The position numbers and the translations under genes are program-made. This document shows, one piece after another, positions 16,874-25,195 of a stretch of DNA of 64,000 nt. A model generated the notes under the pieces. The model ran no database searches and was not told where the DNA came from. It was given only the letters and a program-made list of their open reading frames with translations. Within the stretch, counting starts at the first letter, position 1, and every line of letters starts with the position of its first letter. Location of the stretch: assembly GCA_000383715.1 (NCBI GenBank), contig KB911838.1:62001-126000 (forward strand). Direction: 5' to 3'. Origin of the DNA: Verrucomicrobia bacterium SCGC AAA164-E04 (GTDB lineage Bacteria; Verrucomicrobiota; Verrucomicrobiia; Limisphaerales; AAA164-E04).

Positions 16874-19522
16874 GAAGATGGCATGCAGGTGGATTTGATC
16901 GGACGCGGTGGTATCAATCGTAATCTGTCGAGTGATTGCTTCCCTGTTTGACCATTCTTGAAAGGATCTACCTTCGTTTGCAATGGCGGTAGCCACAACT
17001 GGTATCCCTTTGAAATAAATGCCACGATCATTTGGCAAGGATTGGCTGGTGATGGAGTTTATTTGGATATGGCCGGCATCCTGCGGCTCTACCGTTGCGA
17101 TGATTTCACAGGTTCCGTTTTTGAGGTTGAAATGATCCATCAAATCCTGTCGGAGTTTATCTGGGCGACTCTCAGCAAATCCCTTCAAATCGTTTATGTT
17201 CTTTTCCCATTGTTGAGTGGTGAATGGCACATCTTCTTCATCAAAGGGTGAACCATGATTGCGTTCCAATAATGAAAACCAACTCCAGCGCGCAAGGTGT
17301 TCAGGCATCTCGCCTCTGATCACCGATGCCATCTCATCAATGATGTCAACGACGCGTTGGCTTTCGAAATCGGTGTTTAAAAGATCTGCACATCGATTGA
17401 TGAACTGGATTTTGAAGCCATCATTCTCCAGCATTTTTCTCAACAAAAGGGTGCGTCCTGATGCATTGGGCCACCCTGTGCCTGATCCGGAAGTGTTCGT
17501 GTAAAATGCGAACATATTGTTATAATCAGAAAAATCACGCTTCATTGCCGGGAGATAGACCTCAGAAGGCCAGAGGTTGAACCCGTAGTCCTGATCATAA
17601 AGCATCCATCTGAAGGTTCCATCGTTTCGATGACGCCATTGCTTGATATTGCCAATATCAAAGTTCTGGAAATAGATAACGGCGAGATGGTAGTCGGTAA
17701 AACTGGAAACATCGATATAATCCCTGATCACACGCTCATAGCGCGTGTTGGATCTTAGTGAACCTCCTTCCAGGTAACTTCTCATTCTATTGTAATGAGT
17801 GGAAGTACCCTTATTGGCAGAACCATATCCTTCAATTAAATCAATTTGATCGGCATCAACGGCATGATGGGATGCGACGTAATGTTCATTTAATTTTTCA
17901 CGCAGATTGTAAATTCCCCAATAGTCGCCATTGAGGTAAACGATGACTGGTCGGTAAGCTTGTTGATCCACATTTAAATGATCGGCTGCATGTTGCATCA
18001 TGGCATCCCTCATCAATGTATAATTGCCGTTCACAAAATAGCTTCCGTTTGAACGCCGGCGTCCAAAAGCATTGATTTCAGATCGAGGTGGAATCTGATG
18101 GGTGCTTTGATTATCATTCCCTGAATTTCGCAGTATGAATGATTCAAACTCTTCCAAGCCCATTTCCGGGAAAAGAGGATATCGAACCTTGCCTTTTCCG
18201 TATTTGCTTCGCGCGAAGAATGAGAGGGATTTTTGTGGATAGCCACGTGAACCCCATCCTCCAAAGATTTTGACGCCCAGTTTTTGTTGGAAACCGAGCT
18301 CACCATCAGGTTCGTAGAGTTCCAAGGAGATTGGGATTTCCCGGTCACGCCATGCATTCGAGGCGGAGTATGGGAAATTGGCGTTAACGGTCCCTCGATT
18401 GCTGAACATGTGATCCCCAAATCCATAAAGAAAGCCATCTTCAATGTCGAAATGATGTGCGGGTGCCGCCAAAGAAATCACGGCAATGGAATGAGGGGAG
18501 CGAATGAAGAAGGTGCCCGTCACTTCGTCACTCTGGTTTCCATTCTGATCTACGCTTATGGCTCGCAGGACCGATGTTGAGTGCAGTGTAATGGGTGTGT
18601 CATAATCCAAACCATTTTCAAAAGGATCATCACCATTTATTGAATAACGAATACTCTGGTTTTCTGAGAGCGTGCTTAATTCAAGTCCGGTTGAAAGCGG
18701 GTAAAACCCTGGCTCACTGGAGAAAGATGGGGCCTCCACAAAAACAATCCCCTCGGCTGCGTTGATTTTTCCTGGAGTGGCTGAGGCTTTTTGAAATTGA
18801 AACCAGTCGGAACCAGTTGATTCAGCGCGTCCTAATGTGGTGTCATCATCCAAGCTGCCAATCCGTATGGCATCGACTACCTGTCCATGTGTGTTACTTA
18901 ACAAGAGAGGTTCACCGTTCGCACTGATTTTGAACGAGGTGTGGATTTCTGACCCTGAATCAAGGCGATCTTTGCCTGAGGCGAATATTATTTGCAAATC
19001 TCCGGGTTTTAGTGACACGTCCGGAAAAATCCACTTATTGCGTTCATCGACACTATCCGATAGTGACCAACCTTGTAGGGAAACGTTTTTATCTCCTGAA
19101 TTATAAAGTTCGATCCAATCTGAAAAATCACCATCAATATCTTCCAAAAGACTCGTATTGGCAGAGCAAATTTCAGAAATTATCACCCCTGAATTCGCCG
19201 TTGAGATGATATCGTCTGTTACTTCGACCCTGTAAAACGCCATATTGCCCCCGGGAAGCAAAAGTTCGATTATCCACTTCGAACTGACGGGTGCAGGCGT
19301 AGTGGAAGCGGGAATTTTAATCCATGATTCTTCAGGGGCAGAGACTGATGAGGAAGTGAGGATTTGAAACTCTGGATTCTCAGAGATTGTTTGATATTCC
19401 ACTGAAAAGACAAGCGTCCCGTTTTGATTGATATGTGCATCCCCAATAAAAGGTGCATCCGCACCTGCAGCGGTAAAAACCAAAACCCCAAGAAGTGCTA
19501 AACATCGTAACATTATCCTCAT
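16868..19522 (-). CDS. Secreted CotH-kinase protein with lamin-tail and CHB_HEX domains
   Basis: A signal peptide (LRCLALLGVLVFTAAGADA) starts the 884-residue protein. About residues 110-215 form a lamin-tail domain (ISEICSANTSLLEDIDGDFS, DWIELYNSGDKNVSLQGWSL). About 250-335 form a chitobiase/hexosaminidase C-terminal-like domain (IRYSINGDDP, LHSTSVLRAISVDQNGNQS). A CotH kinase domain follows at about 390-760 with KIFGGWGSRGYPQKSLSFF, NLREKLNEHYV and the probable catalytic metal motif WMLYDQDYGFNLW. The end resembles a bacterial repeat domain (PQDAGHIQINS, FQEWSNREAI). CotH of Bacillus spores is an atypical protein kinase; the target of secreted multidomain relatives is unknown. The combination is common in Verrucomicrobiota and Planctomycetota. 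It lies downstream of the P450 gene on the same strand. Confidence 0.9.
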   Translation of the reverse strand: MRIMLRCLALLGVLVFTAAGADAPFIGDAHINQNGTLVFSVEYQTISENPEFQILTSSSVSAPEESWIKIPASTTPAPVSSKWIIELLLPGGNMAFYRVEVTDDIISTANSGVIISEICSANTSLLEDIDGDFSDWIELYNSGDKNVSLQGWSLSDSVDERNKWIFPDVSLKPGDLQIIFASGKDRLDSGSEIHTSFKISANGEPLLLSNTHGQVVDAIRIGSLDDDTTLGRAESTGSDWFQFQKASATPGKINAAEGIVFVEAPSFSSEPGFYPLSTGLELSTLSENQSIRYSINGDDPFENGLDYDTPITLHSTSVLRAISVDQNGNQSDEVTGTFFIRSPHSIAVISLAAPAHHFDIEDGFLYGFGDHMFSNRGTVNANFPYSASNAWRDREIPISLELYEPDGELGFQQKLGVKIFGGWGSRGYPQKSLSFFARSKYGKGKVRYPLFPEMGLEEFESFILRNSGNDNQSTHQIPPRSEINAFGRRRSNGSYFVNGNYTLMRDAMMQHAADHLNVDQQAYRPVIVYLNGDYWGIYNLREKLNEHYVASHHAVDADQIDLIEGYGSANKGTSTHYNRMRSYLEGGSLRSNTRYERVIRDYIDVSSFTDYHLAVIYFQNFDIGNIKQWRHRNDGTFRWMLYDQDYGFNLWPSEVYLPAMKRDFSDYNNMFAFYTNTSGSGTGWPNASGRTLLLRKMLENDGFKIQFINRCADLLNTDFESQRVVDIIDEMASVIRGEMPEHLARWSWFSLLERNHGSPFDEEDVPFTTQQWEKNINDLKGFAESRPDKLRQDLMDHFNLKNGTCEIIATVEPQDAGHIQINSITSQSLPNDRGIYFKGIPVVATAIANEGRSFQEWSNREAITRQITIDTTASDQIHLHAIFD

Positions 19523-19833
19523 TTAACTGGCACATGTATAATCAAGCCAAGTTAATTATCTTTGTGCTTTATTGATAACCAATAAAATCAAGGTTGCTTT
19601 TTGTGCTGCCCTGCATTTATGAAAAAACTCCCATCAAGTTTGCCTCGCCCTATTGAAGGACTCTTATTGTAGGGGTAGTTTTTTGATGCTTGCATGGGCA
19701 TTCCAGGCAGGGCGATGCATGAGGCTCCGGGGCTACATTAGCCAAGAATGCTCAGCGATTTATTTTGCTGCTGGATCTACTGGGTAGAGGTGTGTTCTGG
19801 CTCAGTCACCCCTCATGGATGAAAGGTTCAAGA
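19523..19833. other. Intergenic region with a nested base-pairing element
   Basis: No gene is visible between the P450 stop and the CotH start. The region does hold complementary segments. GCCCTGC (19608-19614) can pair with GCAGGGC (19707-19713). Inside it, AAAAAACT (19622-19629) can pair with AGTTTTTT (19677-19684), extended by CCC/GGG across a one-base bulge. On the minus strand this would lie in the leader of the CotH gene or act as a long-looped terminator for the P450 gene. No known riboswitch core was recognised. Confidence 0.35.
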
Positions 19834-20988
19834 TCATCCCCGGGTTGATAATTTTACTTTGAGAGAATCATACCCATTGGGTCGCTGGTATTTTTCCTCT
19901 TTCTCTACGTGCTGCGTACTGCTCAGAACGGTAACCGCTGAAATCCGGTCAGTCATTGCTTTCAATAAACTACGCACAATTAACCGAGCATGCGGTGCTC
20001 CAAGACAAAGGTGAGCTCCAAAGCCAAAAGAGATATGTGGGTTCGGCTTGCGGTCGAGTCGAATTTCTTCAGGCCTCTCAAAAACGTTTTCATCGAAATT
20101 AGCTGATGCCCACCCCAGCGACACACGGCCATCTGGATTTACCTTTGCTCCTTGAACATCGGTCTCAACAGGGCAGACTCGCCCTATGTGAGTCAACGGC
20201 ATGAAGACTCGAAAAAACTCTTCACTGGCATGAATGATGCGTTTTGAATCTTCGCGCAGGTAATCCAGAGTATCAGGGTTTTCAGCTATGTATGCTACGA
20301 TTGAGGCTATGCTGTGGATGATGGTATCTCTTCCGCCAGCGAATGTCAGGTTAGCAAATCCCATCATTTCCTCTCTTGTCAGCGAACGGCCACGAAACTT
20401 GGCCTCTGTCAGAGCACTGAAAAAATCCTCACCGGGGTTTGATGCGGCACGATCCAGTTGTGCGTGTAAATAATCTTCGAGTGCGGTTCCTTTCTTGGCC
20501 AGAGCACCGTCCACTTTGAAAACGTGTATGCCCCAATTGATCCATGTGTCTGCTTCTGATTCAGGTACGTTCAACAAGTAGGTAAGGGCGCGTGATTGAA
20601 TGGGGAGTGCGAATTCGTTCACCACTTCAATGGATTCCCTCTCTGTGGCGTCGTCGAGTTTTTCTTTGATCAATGATTCAACTTTACCAGCGACCTCGGG
20701 CGTTTTGGAGCGCTGGAAAAAAGGCTCTACAATATTTCTATACTCAGTGTGTTCTGGTGGATTAGTCTCAATCGGTAATTGCCGCATGGTGCGTACGTCT
20801 TCCTCCGAAGGAATAGGTACTCGAAAGGGGGCGTCGGAACTGAATGTTTTCCAATCTTTTGCTGCCCGACGTACATCGGCATGGCGCAGGATCATGGGCA
20901 CGGATTCACCTTGGAAAGGACATTTCAGAACGCCATCTTTTCGGCGTGCCTCCGCAAACGGATCACGCGGTGTAGGGGTATCGCTCAT
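19834..20988 (-). CDS. Cytochrome P450
   Basis: The 384-residue soluble protein is a bacterial class P450, a haem-thiolate monooxygenase that inserts oxygen into an organic substrate using electrons from a ferredoxin partner. The haem loop FGFGAHLCLG is at about 321-330, with the axial cysteine at about C328. The K-helix ExxR is present in SEEFFRVFMPL. The I-helix reads FAGGRDTIIHS, where the usual acid/alcohol pair (AGxDT) has become GRDT. PIETNPPEHTEYRNIVEPFF is the usual helix C region. There is no membrane anchor and no reductase fusion, and no ferredoxin gene is adjacent, so the redox partner is encoded elsewhere. The substrate is unknown. Confidence 0.94.
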   Translation of the reverse strand: MSDTPTPRDPFAEARRKDGVLKCPFQGESVPMILRHADVRRAAKDWKTFSSDAPFRVPIPSEEDVRTMRQLPIETNPPEHTEYRNIVEPFFQRSKTPEVAGKVESLIKEKLDDATERESIEVVNEFALPIQSRALTYLLNVPESEADTWINWGIHVFKVDGALAKKGTALEDYLHAQLDRAASNPGEDFFSALTEAKFRGRSLTREEMMGFANLTFAGGRDTIIHSIASIVAYIAENPDTLDYLREDSKRIIHASEEFFRVFMPLTHIGRVCPVETDVQGAKVNPDGRVSLGWASANFDENVFERPEEIRLDRKPNPHISFGFGAHLCLGAPHARLIVRSLLKAMTDRISAVTVLSSTQHVEKEEKYQRPNGYDSLKVKLSTRG

Positions 20989-21182
20989 TTGGAGTTCACC
21001 GTAAACCTTACACGCAGGGGTTCAAGCCAAAGTGAATTTTGATCTACGGTGGAGTTCAATAAAACCTATCGACTGGAGTAGTGAGTCTGAGAGAATGCGA
21101 AGAGTGCGCATAACGCGTCTAATAGAATAGTCACATTAATCAAAGATCCCTGTTCTGCGGAGCTCCCTGACCCTGCCCAAAT

Positions 21183-22349
21183 ATGAAAACATACATCGAG
21201 CAAACCCGACCATTTTCCGCCATTATTCGATTTATCAGCGGAACGCTGTCCGCAAAAAGCTTTTTGAAAAAGGCAGTCCTCATATTTGGAATATCATCGG
21301 CCATGTTTCTGCCAGCGCGATCATTGGTTAGCGATGAAAATGAATTTAAAGACCTTGGGGCAAGTAGCTTGGATCCGCAAACGAAGCTCTTCTGGGAAAT
21401 TGGTTACAATAAAGTTAAAGCCACCGCGCCGATCCATATCCACTTTGCCCAAGCCTTGCCCAGCAATTACAGAGGTCGCGATGCCGAATGGGATTGGGAT
21501 AGTTGGAAGACGGATACAAATCAACTGCTTAGGAAGAAACTTTTCCCATTGATCGGTGCCTATGAGCATTATTATTTCCTTATCGATTACCACGGTTATG
21601 ATGCAGATGATGATAGCATCGTTGCTCAGGCGAGAATCATCGGGGGAGACGTGAACATGACCAAAGACGGTTTCACGGGTATTTCGGGCATGCATATGAA
21701 TAATGATGGGTGGAGAGTTCCCCTGCACATGTCACGCATTCCAGATGACGAATATTGCCCTCGATCCGAGGGCTGTCTTCGTGACCGGCTGACTTCATCC
21801 GTCATTCATGAGTATCACCATGTCATGATGTGGCATCAGATGATGAATAACTACCAATCCAGGAACTCTGGAGGGACTGTATCCGAGCCCGATTACTGTC
21901 CGCCATGGTTCGGCGAGGGTGCTGCAGCAGTGTTGCCCTTTTTGCTCGGTACGGAAAACGGACGCGATGGACTCCGCAGCCGCATCAAGCATGTATTGGA
22001 CATGGTCAAGAGTAATCCTTCGCTCGACTTTGAGCATATGAAAAACTGGGACACCTGGACAACCCCTCCTTTATCGTTTGATCCGTTCATTCCACTTGCT
22101 TGCTACATGGCGATCCGCAGTAGCTGGCAAATAGCCTTGGTTGACTCTTTTCGTGGCATGGGGCTGCAGCCTCATCCTGGCGATTTTGACGCCTTGCTTC
22201 TGGCGTTTGTTGGCGCGAACGAGCATGAATTCCTTAATCAGGCGCTTGCCTTTTTTCGGTTGAGTAGTACTTCGCCGGCCACGCTCATGCCTCCTGAAAT
22301 TCCTCTGAATCAGCTCATCGGACCACCTTCGATCACAAGGCTTCCCTGA
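21183..22349 (+). CDS. Secreted putative zinc metallopeptidase (gluzincin-like)
   Basis: The family is not recognised by name. The 388-residue protein has a long N-terminal hydrophobic region (about residues 29-48, FLKKAVLIFGISSAMFLPA) typical of a signal peptide. It carries a candidate zinc site: SSVIHEYHHVMMWH at about 205-218 gives HExxH (H209, E210, H213). A downstream glutamate in PPWFGEGAAAVLPF (E245) fits the third ligand of gluzincins such as the Peptidase_MA group. Upstream segments such as IHIHFAQALPSNYRGRDAEW and FLIDYHGYDADDD are not diagnostic. I infer a secreted peptidase or a relative; no propeptide is evident. It is divergent from the P450 gene with a 194-base spacer. Confidence 0.6.
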   Translation: MKTYIEQTRPFSAIIRFISGTLSAKSFLKKAVLIFGISSAMFLPARSLVSDENEFKDLGASSLDPQTKLFWEIGYNKVKATAPIHIHFAQALPSNYRGRDAEWDWDSWKTDTNQLLRKKLFPLIGAYEHYYFLIDYHGYDADDDSIVAQARIIGGDVNMTKDGFTGISGMHMNNDGWRVPLHMSRIPDDEYCPRSEGCLRDRLTSSVIHEYHHVMMWHQMMNNYQSRNSGGTVSEPDYCPPWFGEGAAAVLPFLLGTENGRDGLRSRIKHVLDMVKSNPSLDFEHMKNWDTWTTPPLSFDPFIPLACYMAIRSSWQIALVDSFRGMGLQPHPGDFDALLLAFVGANEHEFLNQALAFFRLSSTSPATLMPPEIPLNQLIGPPSITRLP

Positions 22350-22529
22350 CGTTTTTTAAACGAGATGGTCTTCATTGAACATAGGGCAGTATCCCAATGC
22401 TTCCTCAGTTGGTCATGGATTCTGAGGTCATCCATGTCGAATCCAAACTTCAAGATGTCGGCTTCCGCGCTTTGATTAAGTTTTCCAAATGGGATTGATT
22501 GCCTGGTTGGATTTTGCAATCTTTCACGC

Positions 22530-23348
22530 ATGCTTCGACCGAGAAAAAAGTATACCGTGCGTGATCTTCAATTACTGAAAGGTAAGCGCTGTCTAACACA
22601 TATCCATGTCAAGTCACCTGAAGAGGCAACTGCTGCGGAGCAGGCGGGAGTCGATTTGATGAGCTGTAGTTTTGATTCGCCAGCAGCGCAGCAGCGATTT
22701 CCAAGCTTAGTCGAGGCAGCACCGAACAGCTTTTTATCTGGGGCGACTCCTCATGGTATGGCGACTCCTGAAGAGGCCATTCGAGTCGGTTTCAAGGCGT
22801 TGGAAATGGGAGCTAGTTCGGTATACTGTTCCGCTAGCCCTTTTATCATCGAAGCCATGGCACGTGAGCGAATTCCTGTAGTTGGGCATCTTGGAATGAT
22901 TCCTCGGCATGTGACCTGGACAGGGTATCGGGCCATCGGTAAATCTGCGGAAGAGGCACAGGGGCTTTACCAAAGCATGAAAGAATTGGAGAGTGCGGGT
23001 GCTTATGCCGCCGAATTGGAGTGTGTCCCGCACAACTTTGCTTCCTGGTTGAGCTCCCGGACCACTTTGATTCTGATGTCCCTTGGATCGGGTGGTGGAT
23101 GCGATACTCAATTTCTATTCTCCGATGACATTCTTGGCGATTACGACGAGCGACTGCCGCGGCATGCAAAAGCATATCGGAATTTCCTTGCAGAAAATCG
23201 AAGGCTTCAACAGGAGCGGATTGCTGCCTTTGGTGAGTATGTCTCAGATGTGAAGGAGGGTAGATTTCCAGAACGTTCCCATCTTGTTGAAATGGACGAT
23301 CAACTGCTCGCAGAAGTCACCCAATCGATTGAGCGCAACAAGTCTTGA
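22530..23348 (+). CDS. PanB-like (ketopantoate hydroxymethyltransferase family) protein
   Basis: The 272-residue protein has the layout of PanB, which transfers a hydroxymethyl group from methylene-tetrahydrofolate to 2-oxoisovalerate in pantothenate synthesis. Matching landmarks are an N-terminal KYTVRDLQLLKGKR, VVGHLGMIPRHVTWTGYRAI (PanB: GHIGLTPQ), an alpha-beta stretch ending in ELECVPHNFASWLSSRTTLI (PanB: xxExVPxxLA), and GSGGGCDTQFLFSDDILG (PanB: GAGxxCDGQVLVxxDxLG). It departs in places that matter: the N-terminal YDAPxAxxAD-like catalytic block is replaced by THIHVKSPEEATAAEQAGVD. It therefore belongs to the phosphoenolpyruvate/pyruvate-binding TIM-barrel superfamily, probably with a different substrate. 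No panC or panD is nearby. Its stop abuts that of the thioesterase gene. Confidence 0.7.
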   Translation: MLRPRKKYTVRDLQLLKGKRCLTHIHVKSPEEATAAEQAGVDLMSCSFDSPAAQQRFPSLVEAAPNSFLSGATPHGMATPEEAIRVGFKALEMGASSVYCSASPFIIEAMARERIPVVGHLGMIPRHVTWTGYRAIGKSAEEAQGLYQSMKELESAGAYAAELECVPHNFASWLSSRTTLILMSLGSGGGCDTQFLFSDDILGDYDERLPRHAKAYRNFLAENRRLQQERIAAFGEYVSDVKEGRFPERSHLVEMDDQLLAEVTQSIERNKS

Positions 23349-23789
23349 TTAGATGCGATACTTCTCGAGAACCCATCCTGGTATGGGTTCTGGTCGTTGG
23401 GTAGTCAAAGAGACCATGGTGTAATGTGATTTGCCTTTGCAACAGAGTTTATCGGTTGTTTTTCGAATGATCTCGAAGTGAACGCAGACCCCGGTTCGGA
23501 AAAAGTCCTGGATCCAGGTCTTCACTTTAAAACGATCTCCCAAACCGAGTGAACGTTTATACTCAATGCAGAAATCTCGCACAAACCAGCCCAGCCCTTT
23601 TTCCATGAATGCTTCCATCGAAATGCCGTAGCATCGCTTCATCTGATCGAAGCGAGCTGCTAAAATGTAGTCCTGATATTTACTGGCATGTACGTGTTGA
23701 AACATATCGATATCGTCAGGTCTGACGTCCATTTCACTTTCAAATATCGTGCGGTTGGGTTCAAAATAATCTAAAGCCGTTTCCCTCAT
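23349..23789 (-). CDS. Hotdog-fold acyl-CoA thioesterase (4HBT family)
   Basis: The 146-residue protein has the hotdog-fold thioesterase pattern VRPDDIDMFQHVHASKYQDY, with the aspartate and HVxxxxY of the 4-hydroxybenzoyl-CoA/YbgC/FadM group. It then has RDFCIEYKRSLGLGDRFKV and a C-terminal beta-strand region. Such enzymes cleave acyl-CoA thioesters in the cytoplasm. The acyl group cannot be inferred. The canonical N near HVNN is replaced by HVHAS. It is convergent with, and directly touching, the PanB-like gene (no bases between the two stop codons). It could be co-transcribed with the ceramidase-like gene, which lies upstream on the minus strand, at 24-26 bases. Confidence 0.8.
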   Translation of the reverse strand: MRETALDYFEPNRTIFESEMDVRPDDIDMFQHVHASKYQDYILAARFDQMKRCYGISMEAFMEKGLGWFVRDFCIEYKRSLGLGDRFKVKTWIQDFFRTGVCVHFEIIRKTTDKLCCKGKSHYTMVSLTTQRPEPIPGWVLEKYRI

Positions 23790-23815
23790 GGTTTCATTGT
23801 GTTTTCAAAACAATC

Positions 23816-25069
23816 CTATCTTTTGGCCTGCGCTTGATCGATCAATTTCAAAGATTCTTTGATCAGGATTTCTCCTGTGTTTTCACCTAAGGAAACTTTT
23901 GAGATGTATTCGTATCTTTTAAAACTTCCCCAATCCACACGCGTCATGATGTAGCCAAATGCATCGTTGGTTAGACCGAATAGAAGGTTGTGTTCACCTC
24001 TCATTTGGCGTTTCAAGTAGTAGCCGATATTTGGCAAAGCTTCGCCAGGAATAGTCAGGATTTGAGTGTTACCCAGCTCAATCAAATTCATCGTGGTAGC
24101 GATATATCCCTCCTTGTCCAATTCATAAGGTAAAGGTGAAGTTTCAAGAACAGCGCGCATTTCGGGCGATTTGACGGGGAAGGACACTCGTTTTGAGTGA
24201 ACTCTTAATTGAGTGTCATCCAGAAATTCCGCTTCTTGAATGATACGAACTGCCTCGTTACCCAAGAGCCCACCGATTCTTTCGCATTCTGCCCAAATCC
24301 GCGAATCGCTCCCGTCAGTCTTGCGGTTGTCTGCGGTAACCATACCACCCTGGGCGCTGTTCATGAACATGGCAACTCCTCCGATGTTTCGCTCAATTGT
24401 CTGGGTCATGGGCCAAATCATGTCAGGACTGCAGATGCCTGTATTGGCACCCAATACCTCTGGGTGGACAGCGTAGTTCACCAGTGTTGCGATTGTATCT
24501 CCTGAATCAGCGACCGCTTGTATGACGTGGCAGCGCGGATCATAAAGAGCATCGGCGTATGCGTTATAAGCGATCTTGCCTCTGGCTTCTCCGGTATTGA
24601 TCCGCAATCGAGCGGGGCGCATGGAAGCCAAGGCGCTGTGAATGGCACCTGCCATTTGATCGCAGACAAAATTAAGATACTCCAGATCGGCATCCGTGCC
24701 TCCTTTACCATTGGGAAAACCATAGCAATCCGGCGCACTGTGTGTATGGGAAGCGCCTATGAGAATATGCTCACTCGGAATCCACGTTACTTGTGCACGT
24801 ACCTTATCACCCAACGCAGCGGGGAACCCCAGAAAGTCAGAGGATACAATGACCAATTGCGTTTGAGTATTGCCCAGAGCAAGTGCGCGCACTGTTAAAT
24901 CTCCTTTTTTTTCACTCGCCTTGCTGGATGGCCCCATGCCTCCGGATACCGGGAGTAATGGAGATGGGGTAACGGTGCGTACGGCAACGCCAGCTTTGAA
25001 ACCGGCTGCCTCTACTGTCGACATTACGCATAAATTCGCTAATGCGAGCAGGAGTGGAAGTAACTTCAT
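23816..25069 (-). CDS. Secreted neutral/alkaline ceramidase-like hydrolase
   Basis: A signal peptide (KLLPLLLALANLCVMSTVEA) precedes a domain like the N-terminal part of neutral/alkaline non-lysosomal ceramidases. Recognisable parts are AGVAVRTVTPSPLLPVSGGM near residue 27, the LVIVSSDFLGF strand, the zinc-site segment ILIGASHTHSAPDC near residue 105, VNYAVHPEVLG near 205, and LGNTQILTIPGEALPNIGYY toward the end. The ASHTHSAP and HPEVLG histidines are the expected metal ligands. At 417 residues it lacks the C-terminal domain of full ceramidases. These short relatives are widespread in Verrucomicrobiota and Planctomycetota, and the substrate (ceramide or another amide) is unproven. Confidence 0.82.
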   Translation of the reverse strand: MKLLPLLLALANLCVMSTVEAAGFKAGVAVRTVTPSPLLPVSGGMGPSSKASEKKGDLTVRALALGNTQTQLVIVSSDFLGFPAALGDKVRAQVTWIPSEHILIGASHTHSAPDCYGFPNGKGGTDADLEYLNFVCDQMAGAIHSALASMRPARLRINTGEARGKIAYNAYADALYDPRCHVIQAVADSGDTIATLVNYAVHPEVLGANTGICSPDMIWPMTQTIERNIGGVAMFMNSAQGGMVTADNRKTDGSDSRIWAECERIGGLLGNEAVRIIQEAEFLDDTQLRVHSKRVSFPVKSPEMRAVLETSPLPYELDKEGYIATTMNLIELGNTQILTIPGEALPNIGYYLKRQMRGEHNLLFGLTNDAFGYIMTRVDWGSFKRYEYISKVSLGENTGEILIKESLKLIDQAQAKR

Positions 25070-25195
25070 GGAAGGTTTTTATCTTATTTTTATTTGTTGA
25101 GCAAACCGGTATTCCAATCAATTCGATGATGTGGACGCTGTCGGGTTCGGGATCTTCTACTTGCTTATCAAAGCCCCATGTGAAAATGTCCTCCC

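Noticed and set aside
22350-22529. Short frames in the 180-base spacer before the PanB-like gene, including a 33-codon peptide.
   Set aside because: They are too short, stop codons lie close upstream, and no family was recognised.
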